From Streptomyces sp. B21-083 (GTDB lineage: Bacteria > Actinomycetota > Actinomycetes > Streptomycetales > Streptomycetaceae): a stretch of 64,000 nt of DNA. The DNA lies in the NCBI RefSeq assembly GCF_036898825.1, contig NZ_JARUND010000001.1:3038001-3102000 (forward strand), given 5' to 3'. A model generated the notes under the pieces. That model worked only from the letters and a program-made list of their open reading frames with translations, did not search any database and was not told the DNA's origin. Positions 15,294 to 24,617 of this stretch are shown here, piece by piece. Every line of letters starts with the position of its first letter. Position 1 is the stretch's first letter. The position numbers were made by a program, and so were the translations under genes.

Positions 15294-18200
15294 GTGCGGG
15301 GCTACGAACGCCAGGAGCGAGAGCCGGCGGCTGACGTCGACCACCTCTCTCGGTTCGAGGCCGAGATGGAGCGGCTGAAGACCGAGCGGGAAAAGGCGAT
15401 TCAGCACGCCGAGGACCTCGGCTACCAGGTTGAGGTGCTGCGCGCCAAGCTTCACGAGGCGCGCCGAACCCTCATGTCCCGGCCCGCCTATGACGGCGGT
15501 GACATCGGATATCAGGCCGAGCAGTTGCTCCGCAACGCGCAGGTCCAGGCGGATCAGCTCCGCCAGGACGCCGAGCGCGAGATCTCCCAGGCGCGCGCCC
15601 AGACGCAGCGCATCCTGCAGGAGCACGCCGAGCAGGCGGCCCGGTTGCAGGCCGAGCTGCACCAGGAGGCGGTCACCCGTCGCCAGCAGCTCGATCAGGA
15701 GCTTTCCGAGCGGCGCCAGACCGTCGAGTCGCACGTCAACGAGAACGTGGCGTGGGCCGAGCAGCTGCGGGCCCGCAGCGAGTCCCAGGCGCGCCGGCTC
15801 GTCGACGAGTCGCGGGCCGAGGCCGAGCAGGCGCTGGCCGCCGCGCGCGCCGAGGCCGAGCGGGTCGCCACCGAGGCCAGGCAGCGGCTGCAGAGCGAGG
15901 GCGAGTCCGCCCGCGCGGAGGCCGACCAGCTGCTGCGCCGGGCCCGCGCCGAGGCCGAGCGCCTCCTGAACAGCGCGACCTCCGAGGCCCGCGAGGCCGC
16001 CGACCACGCCGAGCAGCTGCGCAGCTCCACGGTGACCGAGTCGGACAGCGCCCGCCGGCAGGCCACCGAGCTGAGCCGCGCCGCCGAGCAGCGGATGCAG
16101 GAGGCCGAGACCGCGCTGCGCGAGGCACGCGCCGAGGCGGAGAAGGTCGTCACCGAGGCGAAGGAGGCCGCCGCCAAGACGACCGCCGGCGCCGAGTCCG
16201 CCAACGAGCAGCGCACCCGTACGGCGAAGGAGCAGGTCGCCCGGCTGGTCACCGAGGCCAGCCAGGAGGCCGAGGCCACCAAGGCGTCCGCCGAGGAGGT
16301 CGTCGCCGACGCCAAGGCCAAGGCCGAGAAGATCGTCGCGGAGGCCGAGGAGACCGCCCGCAGTCTCACCGCCGAGGAGACCGCCTCCCAACTCGCCAAG
16401 GCGGCCCGCACCGCCGAGGACGTCCTCAACAAGGCGTCCGAGGAAGCGAAGTCGACCACCAAGGCGGCCACCGAGGAGGCCGAGCGCATCCGCGCCGAGG
16501 CCGAGGCCGAGGCGGACCGGCTGCGCGCCGAGGCGCACGACATCGCCGAGCAGCTCAAGGGCACGGCGAAGGACGACACCAAGGAGTACCGCGCCAAGAC
16601 GGTCGAGCTCCAGGAGGAGGCCCGGCGGCTGCGCGGCGAGGCCGAGCAGCTGCGCGCCGACGCGGTCGCGGAGGGCGAGCGCATCCGCGCGGAGGCGCGC
16701 CGCGAGGCCGTCCAGCAGATCGAGGAGGCGGCCAGGACCGCCGAGGACCTGCTCGCCAAGGCGAAGGCGGACGCGGACGAGCTGCGCCAGATCGCCCAGA
16801 CGGACAGCGAGAAGGTCCGTACGGAGGCCATCGAACGCGCGACGACACTGCGCCGGCAGGCCGAGGAGACGCTGGAGCGCACCCGCAAGGAGGCCGAGCG
16901 GCACCGCGCGGAGGCCGTCGAGCAGGCCGAGGGCATCACGGCGGGCGCCGAGCAGGCCGCGCGCGAGCTGCGCGAGGAGACCGAGCGGGCCATAGAGACG
17001 CGCCGCGACGAGGCGTCCGCCGAGCTCACCCGGCTGCACTCGGAGGCCGAGGACCGCCTCACCGCCGCCGAGGAGGCGCTCACCGACGCCCGCGCGGAGG
17101 CCGACCGGGTCCGCCGCGAGGGGTCCGAGGAGGCGGAGCGGCTGCGTTCCGAGGCCGCCGAGCGCGTCCGCAGTCTCCAGGCGCAGGCCGACGCGGAGAT
17201 CCAGCGGCTGCGCGACGAGGCAGCGGCGGACGCGGCGGCGTCCCGGGCGGAGGGCGAGGCCATCGCCGTACGCCTGCGGTCCGAGGCGGTCGCCGAGGCC
17301 GAGCGGCTGAAGACGGAGGCCCAGGACACCGCCGACCGGGTACGGACGGAGGCGCAGGCCGCCGCCGAGCGGCTGGCGACGGAGGCGTCGGAGACGCTGG
17401 CCGCCGCGCAGGAGGAGGCCGCCCGGCGGCGCCGCGAGGCCGAGGAGACCCTCGGTTCCGCCCGTCAGGAGGCCGACCAGGAGCGTGAGCGGGCCCGCGA
17501 GCAGAGCGAGGAGCTGCTGGCGTCGGCGCGCAGGCGTGTGGAGGACGCCCAGGCGGAGGCCGTACGGCTGGTCGAGGAGGCGGACCGGCGCGCCAACGAG
17601 ATGGTGTCGGCGGCCGAGCAGCACGCCCAGCAGGTGCGGGAGTCGGTGTCCGGGCTGCACGAGCAGGCCCAGGAGGAGATCCAGGGGCTGCGGTCAGCGG
17701 CCGAGCACGTCGCGGACCGGATGCGCCGCGAGGCGCAGGAGGAGTCGGACCGGGTCCGCGCGGACGCCTACTCCGAGCGGGAGCGGGCCTCCGAGGACGC
17801 GAGCCGGGTGCGGCGCGAGGCGGCGGAGGCGTCGGAGCACGCCAAGTCGCTCGCCGAGCGCACGGTGGGCGACGCCATCGCCGAGGCGGAGCGGCTGCGT
17901 CAGGAAGCCGCCGCGCACGCCCAGCGGGTGCGTACGGAGGCGTCGGACACCATCGCGGGCGCCGAGCAGGACGCGGCGCGCAGCCGTGCGGAGGCCCGCG
18001 AGGACGCGAACCGGATCCGTTCGGACGCGGCGACGCAGGCCGACACGCTGATCACCGAGGTGACGGCGGAGGCGGAGCGGCTCACCGAGGAGACCAACGC
18101 CGAGGCGGAGCGGGTCCGGGCCGAGTCCGTGGCCAAGGCCGACCAGCTGCTCTCCGAGGCGACCGGGGAGGCGGAGCGGCTGCGGGCCGAGGCCGCCGAC

Positions 18201-19142
18201 ACGGTCGGTTCGGCGCAGCAGCACGCGGAGCGCGTCCGTGCCGAGTCGGAGCGGGTCAAGGCCGAGGCGGCGGCGGAGGCCGACCGGCTCATGTCGACCG
18301 CGCGCGACGAGGCCGACACCACGCTGGACGAGGCCCGCAAGGAGGCCAACAAGCGGCGCTCCGAGGCGGCCGAGCAGGTCGACACCCTCATCACGGAGAC
18401 GGCCGCCGAGGTCGACAAGCTGCTGTCGGAGTCGCAGCAGGCCGCGCAGAAGACGACCGCGGAGGCGGAGGCGCAGGCCGACTCGATGGTGGGCGCGGCC
18501 CGCACCGAGGCCGACCGGCTGGTGGGACAGGCGACGGCGCGGGGCAACGCGACGGTGGAGAAGGCCCGTGCGGACGCGGACGAGCTGCTTGTCGGCGCGC
18601 GTCGGGACGCCACCGCCATAAGGGAGCGCGCGGAGGAGCTGCGCGACCGCATCACGGCCGAGATCGAGAGCCTGCACGAGCGGGCCCGCCGTGAGGCCGC
18701 CGAGACCATGAGGTCAACCGGCGACCGCTGCGACGCGCTGATCACGGCCGCCGAGGAGCAGCTCGTCAAGGCGGAGACGAAGGCCCGGGACCTGGTCTCG
18801 GAGGCCAACTCCGAGGCGGGCAAGGTCCGGATCGCCGCCGTCAAGAAGGCCGAGGGGCTCCTGAAGGAGGCCGAGCAGAAGAAGTCCTCGCTGATCCGGG
18901 AGGCCGAGGAACTGCGGGCCGAGGCGATCCGCGAGGCGAAGGCCACGGTCGAGGAGGGCAAGCGCGAGCTCGAGATCCTCGTCCGGCGCCGGGAGGACAT
19001 TCAGGCGGAGATCTCCCGTGTCCAGGACGTCCTGGAAGCGTTGGAGTCTTTTGAGGCCCCGTCGGTGACCAAGGACGGCGGCGTCAAGGCGGGCGCTGCC
19101 GTCGGCGTAACTCGATCGGGTGGCAAGTCGTCAGAGAGCTAG
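15294..19142 (+). CDS. scy: Scy, polar-growth coiled-coil cytoskeletal protein
   Basis: 1282 aa from GTG at 15294 (VRGYERQE...), giving the N-terminus I recall for Streptomyces homologues; ATG at 15240 is an in-frame alternative. Almost the whole protein is Ala/Glu/Arg-rich coiled coil. Residues about 15-60 (HLSRFEAEMERLKTEREKA) are regular heptads, followed by YDGGDIGYQAEQLLRNAQVQA and then over 1100 residues of hendecad-type repeats. Scy (SCO5397 in S. coelicolor, about 1300 aa) assembles the tip-organising centre with DivIVA and FilP and marks new branch sites. It is sometimes mis-annotated as cellulose-binding. filP follows 218 bp downstream. Confidence 0.94.
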   Translation: MRGYERQEREPAADVDHLSRFEAEMERLKTEREKAIQHAEDLGYQVEVLRAKLHEARRTLMSRPAYDGGDIGYQAEQLLRNAQVQADQLRQDAEREISQARAQTQRILQEHAEQAARLQAELHQEAVTRRQQLDQELSERRQTVESHVNENVAWAEQLRARSESQARRLVDESRAEAEQALAAARAEAERVATEARQRLQSEGESARAEADQLLRRARAEAERLLNSATSEAREAADHAEQLRSSTVTESDSARRQATELSRAAEQRMQEAETALREARAEAEKVVTEAKEAAAKTTAGAESANEQRTRTAKEQVARLVTEASQEAEATKASAEEVVADAKAKAEKIVAEAEETARSLTAEETASQLAKAARTAEDVLNKASEEAKSTTKAATEEAERIRAEAEAEADRLRAEAHDIAEQLKGTAKDDTKEYRAKTVELQEEARRLRGEAEQLRADAVAEGERIRAEARREAVQQIEEAARTAEDLLAKAKADADELRQIAQTDSEKVRTEAIERATTLRRQAEETLERTRKEAERHRAEAVEQAEGITAGAEQAARELREETERAIETRRDEASAELTRLHSEAEDRLTAAEEALTDARAEADRVRREGSEEAERLRSEAAERVRSLQAQADAEIQRLRDEAAADAAASRAEGEAIAVRLRSEAVAEAERLKTEAQDTADRVRTEAQAAAERLATEASETLAAAQEEAARRRREAEETLGSARQEADQERERAREQSEELLASARRRVEDAQAEAVRLVEEADRRANEMVSAAEQHAQQVRESVSGLHEQAQEEIQGLRSAAEHVADRMRREAQEESDRVRADAYSERERASEDASRVRREAAEASEHAKSLAERTVGDAIAEAERLRQEAAAHAQRVRTEASDTIAGAEQDAARSRAEAREDANRIRSDAATQADTLITEVTAEAERLTEETNAEAERVRAESVAKADQLLSEATGEAERLRAEAADTVGSAQQHAERVRAESERVKAEAAAEADRLMSTARDEADTTLDEARKEANKRRSEAAEQVDTLITETAAEVDKLLSESQQAAQKTTAEAEAQADSMVGAARTEADRLVGQATARGNATVEKARADADELLVGARRDATAIRERAEELRDRITAEIESLHERARREAAETMRSTGDRCDALITAAEEQLVKAETKARDLVSEANSEAGKVRIAAVKKAEGLLKEAEQKKSSLIREAEELRAEAIREAKATVEEGKRELEILVRRREDIQAEISRVQDVLEALESFEAPSVTKDGGVKAGAAVGVTRSGGKSSES

Positions 19143-19360
19143 CGCGGAGGGCCCCTTGAGGGTTAAGGCGGAGGGTGCGCTGTGTGCACTCTGTGGGGCT
19201 TTCTGGCGTCTTTGACCAATTCTTTGGCAAGCAGTCCGCCGGTTAGCCACTCAAAAGGGGTCTCATTCTCCATATCAATCGGGTGACTGCTCGATGACAC
19301 GCCGCTTGGACCCCTAGGATTCCCCCTATCACCTCACCGGTCTCATTCGACAGGAACCCC

Positions 19361-20299
19361 ATGAGCGACACTTCCCCCTACGGCTTCGAGCTTGTGCGGC
19401 GTGGGTACGACCGCGCTCAGGTGGACGAACGCATCTCGAAGCTCGTCTCCGACCGTGACAGCGCTCTGGCCCGCATCACTGCTCTGGAAAAGCGCATCGA
19501 GGAGCTCCACCTCGAAACGCAGAACGCCCAGGCCCAGGTCAGCGACGCAGAGCCGTCGTACGCCGGTCTCGGCGCGCGCGTCGAGAAGATCCTTCGTCTC
19601 GCCGAGGAGGAGGCGAAGGACCTGCGCGAGGAGGCCCGTCGCGCGGCCGAGCAGCACCGCGAGCTCGCCGAGTCGGCGGCCCAGCAGGTGCGCAACGACG
19701 CAGAATCGTTCGCTGCGGACCGCAAGTCCAAGGCGGAGGACGAGGGCGTCCGGATCGTCGAGAAGGCCAAGAGCGACGCCTCGCAGCTCCGTCAGGAGGC
19801 TACGAAGGACGCGCAGTCCAAGCGTGAGGAGGCGGACGCCCTCTTCGAGGAGACCCGCGCCAAGGCCGCCCAGGCCGCCGCGGACTTCGAGACGAACCTC
19901 GCCAAGCGCCGTGAGCAGTCGGAGCGCGACCTCGCGTCCCGTCAGGCCAAGGCCGAGAAGCGCCTCGCGGAGATCGAGCACCGCGCGGAGCAGCTCCGCC
20001 TGGAGGCCGAGAAGCTGCGCACGGACGCCGAGCGCCGCGCCCGCCAGACCGTCGAGACGGCCCAGCGCCAGGCCGAGGACATCGTGGCCGACGCGAACGC
20101 CAAGGCCGACCGGATCCGTTCGGAATCGGAGCGCGAGCTGGCGGCTCTCACCAACCGCCGCGACTCGATCAACGCCCAGCTGACGAACGTCCGCGAGATG
20201 CTCGCCACCCTGACAGGAGCCGCGGTCGCCGCCGCCAGCGCCCCGGTCACGGACGACGAGCCCATCACCCGCGGAGTCCCGGCCCAGCAGTCCCGGTAA
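19361..20299 (+). CDS. filP: FilP, intermediate-filament-like coiled-coil protein
   Basis: 312 aa from ATG at 19361. A short N-terminal region (MSDTSPYGFELVRRGYDRAQVDERI) resembles DivIVA-like starts and carries a short coil to about residue 55. The segment PSYAGLGARVEKILRLAEEEA follows, then a long hendecad-repeat rod to about 285 and a short disordered tail. FilP (SCO5396) forms filaments that give hyphal rigidity and interacts with DivIVA and Scy. It shares with Scy the motif of a tyrosine-containing break before the long rod, suggesting a common origin. Confidence 0.94.
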   Translation: MSDTSPYGFELVRRGYDRAQVDERISKLVSDRDSALARITALEKRIEELHLETQNAQAQVSDAEPSYAGLGARVEKILRLAEEEAKDLREEARRAAEQHRELAESAAQQVRNDAESFAADRKSKAEDEGVRIVEKAKSDASQLRQEATKDAQSKREEADALFEETRAKAAQAAADFETNLAKRREQSERDLASRQAKAEKRLAEIEHRAEQLRLEAEKLRTDAERRARQTVETAQRQAEDIVADANAKADRIRSESERELAALTNRRDSINAQLTNVREMLATLTGAAVAAASAPVTDDEPITRGVPAQQSR

Positions 20300-20306
20300 G
20301 CAGGTG

Positions 20307-20353
20307 AAGGCGGATGCCCGCACCCCTCGACGAGGGGTGCGGGCATCCGCCTT
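20307..20353. terminator. Strong bidirectional hairpin after filP
   Basis: Perfect 22-bp stem: 20307-20328 pairs with 20332-20353 around loop GAC. It begins eight bases after the filP stop. No T tract follows; instead the conserved 35-bp repeat tail begins at 20354. Confidence 0.8.
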
Positions 20354-20388
20354 AGGGGCGCGGGGAACTGCGCGACAAGCCACGACGG
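20354..20388 (+). repeat. Dispersed 35-bp repeat, copy A
   Basis: Begins AGGGGCGCGGGGAACTGCGC and continues GACAAGCCACGACGG. It matches copy B (49332-49366) at all but one base and copy C (53292-53326, reverse orientation) at all but about two. It directly follows the 3' arm of the filP hairpin. Confidence 0.8.
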
Positions 20389-20481
20389 CGCGGCACACAC
20401 CCACCGTCGATCACCCCCCAAAAAACGAACCCCGGTCACCGATACTCGCCGCCCACCGGATCCCCCGCCCGGCGAAGCCAA

Positions 20482-20517
20482 CTGGCACCCCCTGACCCCC
20501 CGAACTAGCGTGGCCGC
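20482..20517 (+). promoter_or_regulatory. Candidate promoter of ABC exporter 1 (leaderless)
   Basis: CTGGCA (20482-20487), 18-bp spacer, TAGCGT (20506-20511). The predicted start of transcription, seven bases after the hexamer, is the A of the ATG at 20518, so the mRNA is probably leaderless; no ribosome site is present. Confidence 0.45.
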
Positions 20518-21543
20518 ATGATCGAGCTAGAGGGGCTGACCAAGCGGTACGGCGAGAAGATGGCGGTCAACCATCTGACGTTCACCGTGAGACCCGGCAT
20601 CGTGACCGGCTTCCTCGGCCCCAACGGCGCCGGCAAGTCCACCACCATGCGGATGATGCTCGGCCTCGACCGCCCCACCGCGGGTGACGTCCGGATCGAC
20701 GGTCAGCACTACGACCGGCTCAAGGACCCCTTCAAGTACATCGGCGCCCTGCTCGACGCCAAGGCCATGCACGGCGGGCGCAGCGCGTTCAACCACCTCC
20801 TCTGTCTCGCCCAGAGCAACGGCATCCCCCGCGCGCGCGTGGACGAGGTGCTCGACACCGTCGGGCTCACGTCGGTCGCCCGGAAGAAGGCGAAGGGGTT
20901 CTCCCTCGGCATGGGGCAGCGGCTCGGTATCGCGGGCGCGCTCCTCGGTGACCCGCGGATCCTGATGTTCGACGAGCCGGTCAACGGCCTCGACCCCGAG
21001 GGCATCCACTGGATCCGCAATCTGATGAAGTCACTGGCCGGTCAGGGCCGGACCGTCTTCGTCTCCTCGCATCTCATGAGCGAGATGGCGCTGACCGCCG
21101 ATCACCTGGTCGTCATCGGGCAGGGGCGGCTGCTCGCCGACACCTCCATGGCGGACTTCATCGAGCAGAACTCGCGTTCGTACGTCCGTATCCGCTCCCC
21201 CCAGCGCGAACGGCTGCTCGATGTCCTGTACGCCGCGGGGATCACCGCGGTGCAGGCCGGCGGCGAGACGCTCGAAGTGGACGGCGGAAAGGCCGAGCTG
21301 ATCGGTGAACTGGCCGCGCAGCACCACCTCGTGCTGCACGAGCTGAGCCCTCAGCAGGCCTCCCTGGAGGAGGCGTTCATGCAGCTGACCGCCGAGTCGG
21401 TCGAGTACCACGCGCACTCCGACACCCTGGCCCCGGCCGGCCTCCCGGCGGGCTCCGCACCCATGTCCCCGCCGGTCTCCCCGCCCGCGCCCGATTCGTC
21501 GGCCGGGGCATGGGGCGACGGCTGGCAGAAAGGACGGTCATGA
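20518..21543 (+). CDS. ABC transporter ATP-binding protein (exporter 1)
   Basis: 341 aa. Walker A GPNGAGKST (34-42), signature FSLGMGQRLGIA, Walker B ILMFDEPVNGLDPEG and the switch His in VSSHLMSEM. This is a CcmA/DrrA-like ATPase of the ABC-2 (ABCA-type) class, with a C-terminal accessory domain (about 215-300) and a Pro/Ser-rich tail of about 45 residues. Its TGA overlaps the ATG of the permease gene. A close paralogue lies at 22465-23703. Substrate unknown. Confidence 0.93.
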   Translation: MIELEGLTKRYGEKMAVNHLTFTVRPGIVTGFLGPNGAGKSTTMRMMLGLDRPTAGDVRIDGQHYDRLKDPFKYIGALLDAKAMHGGRSAFNHLLCLAQSNGIPRARVDEVLDTVGLTSVARKKAKGFSLGMGQRLGIAGALLGDPRILMFDEPVNGLDPEGIHWIRNLMKSLAGQGRTVFVSSHLMSEMALTADHLVVIGQGRLLADTSMADFIEQNSRSYVRIRSPQRERLLDVLYAAGITAVQAGGETLEVDGGKAELIGELAAQHHLVLHELSPQQASLEEAFMQLTAESVEYHAHSDTLAPAGLPAGSAPMSPPVSPPAPDSSAGAWGDGWQKGRS

Positions 21544-22310
21544 CGGCGGCTCAGGTCATCCGGTCCGAGTGGACCAAGATCCGGTCGGTGGCGTCCACGG
21601 TGTGGACACTCGGTCTCGCGGCCGTGGTGACGATCGCGCTCGGCGCGCTGATCTCGCTGCTGTTCAAGAACCAGTGGAGCGACCTCAGCGAGAAGGACCG
21701 GCTCTCCTTCGACCCGACGTACACCAGTTTCGCGGGGATGAGTCTGGGACAGCTCGCGATGATCGTGTTCGGGGTTCTCGTCGTGTCGAACGAGTACAGC
21801 ACCGGCATGATCCGCACCTCGCTGGCCGCCGTACCGCAGCGCGGCACGTTCCTCGCCGGCAAGCTCACGGTGGCGGCCGGGCTCGCCTTCGCCGTCGGCG
21901 TCGTCACCAGCTTCGCCGCGTTCTCCCTCGGACAGGCGATGCTGGGCGACCGTTCGACGTCCATCGGCGATCCGGGCGTGCTGCGCGCGGTCATCGGCGG
22001 GGCCCTCTACATGACGCTCATCGCCCTGTTCTCCATGGGCGTGGCCGCGATGCTGCGCAGCCCGATGCTGTCGCTCGGTGTCCTGATGCCGTTCTTCTTC
22101 CTGATCTCCAACATCCTGGGCGCCGTCTCGGCGACGAAGAAGGTCGCCCGCTATCTGCCCGACCAGGCCGGCAGCAAGATCATGCAGGTGGTCACGCCGA
22201 TCGACAACGACACTCCGTACGGTCCCTGGGGCGGGCTCGCGATCATGGTGGGGTGGGTCGCGGTGGCCCTGCTGGGCGGCTATGCGCTGCTGAAGAAGCG
22301 GGACGCCTGA
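21540..22310 (+). CDS. ABC-2 type permease (exporter 1)
   Basis: 256 aa from ATG at 21540, overlapping the ATPase stop (ATGA). Six membrane segments are visible. SEWTKIRSVASTVWTLG precedes TM1, and SNEYSTGMIRTSLAAVPQR between TM2 and TM3 is the conserved motif of this permease family. The C-terminus ends LLGGYALLKKRDA. It forms a full exporter with the preceding ATPase, presumably as a 2+2 complex. Confidence 0.92.
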   Translation: MTAAQVIRSEWTKIRSVASTVWTLGLAAVVTIALGALISLLFKNQWSDLSEKDRLSFDPTYTSFAGMSLGQLAMIVFGVLVVSNEYSTGMIRTSLAAVPQRGTFLAGKLTVAAGLAFAVGVVTSFAAFSLGQAMLGDRSTSIGDPGVLRAVIGGALYMTLIALFSMGVAAMLRSPMLSLGVLMPFFFLISNILGAVSATKKVARYLPDQAGSKIMQVVTPIDNDTPYGPWGGLAIMVGWVAVALLGGYALLKKRDA

Positions 22311-22464
22311 ACCGCGCCCCCTCACCCGGGGGCCGTGGATCATCCCGGTCATGGACCCGACATTTTTACCGCGTCTTGAAGGGAACCGTCAGCGCCCGGA
22401 TAAGCTCCTAACCCTTACGGGGGCGTGTGCCCCGCTGTCCTGAATTTTTCGATGGGTGCGGAGC

Positions 22465-23703
22465 ATGATCGAGGCAGTCGGCCTGACGAAGCGCTACGGC
22501 GACAAGACGGCCGTGTACAACCTTTCCTTCCAGGTGCGGCCGGGGGCCGTCACCGGCTTCCTGGGCCCCAACGGGTCGGGCAAGTCGACGACGATGAGGA
22601 TGATCCTCGGCCTGGACCAGCCGACCTCGGGCCAGGTGACGATCGGCGGCTTCCCCTACCGCAAGCTGCCCAACGCCCCCCGGCAGGTCGGCGCGCTGCT
22701 CGACGCCAAGGCGGTGCACGGCGGCCGGTCCGCCCGTAGCCACCTGCTGTGCCTGGCCCAGTTGTCGGGCATCCCGGCGCGGCGCGTGGACGAGGTGCTG
22801 GGCGTCGTCGGACTGCAGGACGTGGCCCGCAAGCGCTCCAAGGGGTTCTCGCTCGGCATGGGACAGCGGCTCGGCATCGCCGCCGCGCTGCTCGGCGACC
22901 CCCAGGTGCTGCTCTTCGACGAGCCGGTCAACGGCCTCGACCCCGAGGGCATCCTCTGGGTGCGCAACCTGATGAAGGCGCTCGCGGCGGAGGGGCGGAC
23001 CGTGTTCGTCTCCTCCCACCTGATGAGCGAGATGGCGCTGACCGCCGACCACCTCATCGTGATCGGGCGCGGCCAGCTGCTGTCCGACATGAGCATCAAG
23101 GACTTCATCTCCACCAACTCGGCCGACTTCGCGCGCGTGCGCACCCCCGACACCGAGCCGCAGCAGCGCGAGAAGCTGACGGCCGCGCTGACCGAGGCGG
23201 GCGGCCAGGTGCTGCCCGAGCCGGACGGCGGGCTGCGCGTGACCGGGCTGCCGCTGCCCCGCATCAGCGACCTCGCGCACACCGCCGACGTACGCCTGTG
23301 GGAGCTGTCGCCGCACCAGGCGTCGCTGGAGGAGGCGTACATGCGTATGACGCAGGGCGCCGTCGACTACCGCTCGACCGTCGACCAGAAGGCCGGCCTC
23401 CAGCAGCAGCTGCCGCCGGGCGCGCAGCCGCCGGTGCAGATGCCGGTAGCGGGGCAGGGTCAGCCGGACTGGTACGCCCCGCCGCCGCCCCAGCAGGGCG
23501 GCCAGCCGCCGTTCGGGGACCCCGGTCAGCACAGCCATCCCGGACAGCCCGCGGGCCCGTACGGCGCCCCTGGCGGCCCCGGCGCTCCGGCCGGCGGCCA
23601 CCCGAACCCTTACGCGCAGCCCGTCGGCGCCCCTCAGCAGGCGCCCGCCGCTCCCCCCGCTGCCGCCGCTCCCGCCCTGACCAAGCCCGAGGACGCCCGA
23701 TGA
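22465..23703 (+). CDS. ABC transporter ATP-binding protein with long Pro/Gln/Gly tail (exporter 2)
   Basis: 412 aa from ATG at 22465 (MIEAVGL, aligning with the exporter 1 ATPase start); GTG at 22456 is an alternative. Walker A GPNGSGKST, signature FSLGMGQRLGIA and Walker B LLFDEPVNGLDPEG are intact. After the accessory domain the last about 90 residues are a low-complexity Pro/Gln/Gly/Ala tail (WYAPPPPQQGGQPPFGD), much longer than in exporter 1. The gene clearly arose by duplication of exporter 1. It overlaps its permease by an ATGA junction. Confidence 0.92.
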   Translation: MIEAVGLTKRYGDKTAVYNLSFQVRPGAVTGFLGPNGSGKSTTMRMILGLDQPTSGQVTIGGFPYRKLPNAPRQVGALLDAKAVHGGRSARSHLLCLAQLSGIPARRVDEVLGVVGLQDVARKRSKGFSLGMGQRLGIAAALLGDPQVLLFDEPVNGLDPEGILWVRNLMKALAAEGRTVFVSSHLMSEMALTADHLIVIGRGQLLSDMSIKDFISTNSADFARVRTPDTEPQQREKLTAALTEAGGQVLPEPDGGLRVTGLPLPRISDLAHTADVRLWELSPHQASLEEAYMRMTQGAVDYRSTVDQKAGLQQQLPPGAQPPVQMPVAGQGQPDWYAPPPPQQGGQPPFGDPGQHSHPGQPAGPYGAPGGPGAPAGGHPNPYAQPVGAPQQAPAAPPAAAAPALTKPEDAR

Positions 23704-24563
23704 GCACGCCCCAGCAGCCCCCGACGCATGCGCTGCAGCCGCAGGCCGCGCCCAACTGGCAGGCGGCGCCCGGCACTTCGTACGCTGCCTACACCTCGCC
23801 CATCCCGGTCACCCGCACGCACCTCGGTCACGCCCTCACCTCCGAGTGGACGAAGATCAAGTCGGTGCGCTCCACGATCTGGACGCTCGGGGTCTTCCTG
23901 CTCCTCGTCATCGGCATCGGCCTGCTGGTCGCCGCGCAGACGACCGACGAGGACTTCGGGAAGGTGCCGTACACCCTCCCCGCGTTCTTCGGGCTGATCC
24001 TCGGACAGATCTGCCTGATCACGCTGGGCGTGCTGGTCGTCTCCTCGGAGTACGGCACGGGCATGATCCGTACGACGTTCACCGCCTCGCCGCAGCGCCA
24101 CCGGGTGCTCGCCGCCAAGCTGATCATCTTCTTCGCTGTCGCTTTCGTGGTGTCCGCGTTCGCGATCGGTTTCATCGGGCTGGTGACCGAGTCCATGCAC
24201 AGCGGCGGTGAGGGTGGGGCGTGGGGCGGCACGGTCGTCAAGGCCGCGCTGTACGTCTCGCTGCTCGGGGTGCTCGCCCTCGCGGTCGGCTCGATGCTGC
24301 GTCACTCGGCGGGCGCGATCACCGCGATGCTGGGGCTCGTCCTCGTGCCGGCGATCCTCCCCGCGTTCCTGATGCTGTCCGACAGCATGCGGACGATCGG
24401 CGAGAAGATGATGGACTACAACGCCCCCAACGCCCTCGCCAAGATCTTCGGGATCAGCGAGGAAAACGGCAGTGGCGGCGGCGCCCAGCTCGGTCTGCTC
24501 GCCGGGGTGACCGCCGCGGCGATCGCCGGCGCCTTCGTGCTGCTCGACCGCCGGGACGTGTGA
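23700..24563 (+). CDS. ABC-2 type permease (exporter 2)
   Basis: 287 aa from ATG at 23700, overlapping the ATPase stop. The first about 45 residues are Pro/Gln/Ala-rich (MSTPQQPPTHALQPQAAPNW), continuing the low-complexity theme of its ATPase partner's tail. SEWTKIKSVRSTIWTLGV leads into six TM segments, with SSEYGTGMIRTTFTASPQR between TM2 and TM3. It ends AGAFVLLDRRDV. Paralogue of the permease at 21540-22310. Confidence 0.92.
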   Translation: MSTPQQPPTHALQPQAAPNWQAAPGTSYAAYTSPIPVTRTHLGHALTSEWTKIKSVRSTIWTLGVFLLLVIGIGLLVAAQTTDEDFGKVPYTLPAFFGLILGQICLITLGVLVVSSEYGTGMIRTTFTASPQRHRVLAAKLIIFFAVAFVVSAFAIGFIGLVTESMHSGGEGGAWGGTVVKAALYVSLLGVLALAVGSMLRHSAGAITAMLGLVLVPAILPAFLMLSDSMRTIGEKMMDYNAPNALAKIFGISEENGSGGGAQLGLLAGVTAAAIAGAFVLLDRRDV

Positions 24564-24617
24564 TTCACCCGGACGCGTGAACTGCCCTGACCACCGGGCG
24601 AGTTCGGGTGTACCCGG

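Noticed and set aside
15036..17660. Long open frame (874 codons) antisense to scy, plus others at 15695-17329 and 17694-18677
   Set aside because: They mirror the Glu/Ala/Arg-rich scy codons on the other strand and have no recognisable domain; high-GC coiled-coil genes routinely create such frames.
22419..22450. GGGGC-GTGT-GCCCC hairpin with a later T run between exporters 1 and 2
   Set aside because: Only five base pairs and the T run is 12 bases away; too weak to call a terminator.
22749..23699. Apparent fusion of exporter 2 permease with upstream sequence
   Set aside because: The upstream part is another reading frame of the ATPase gene; the ATGA overlap at 23700 is the real start.
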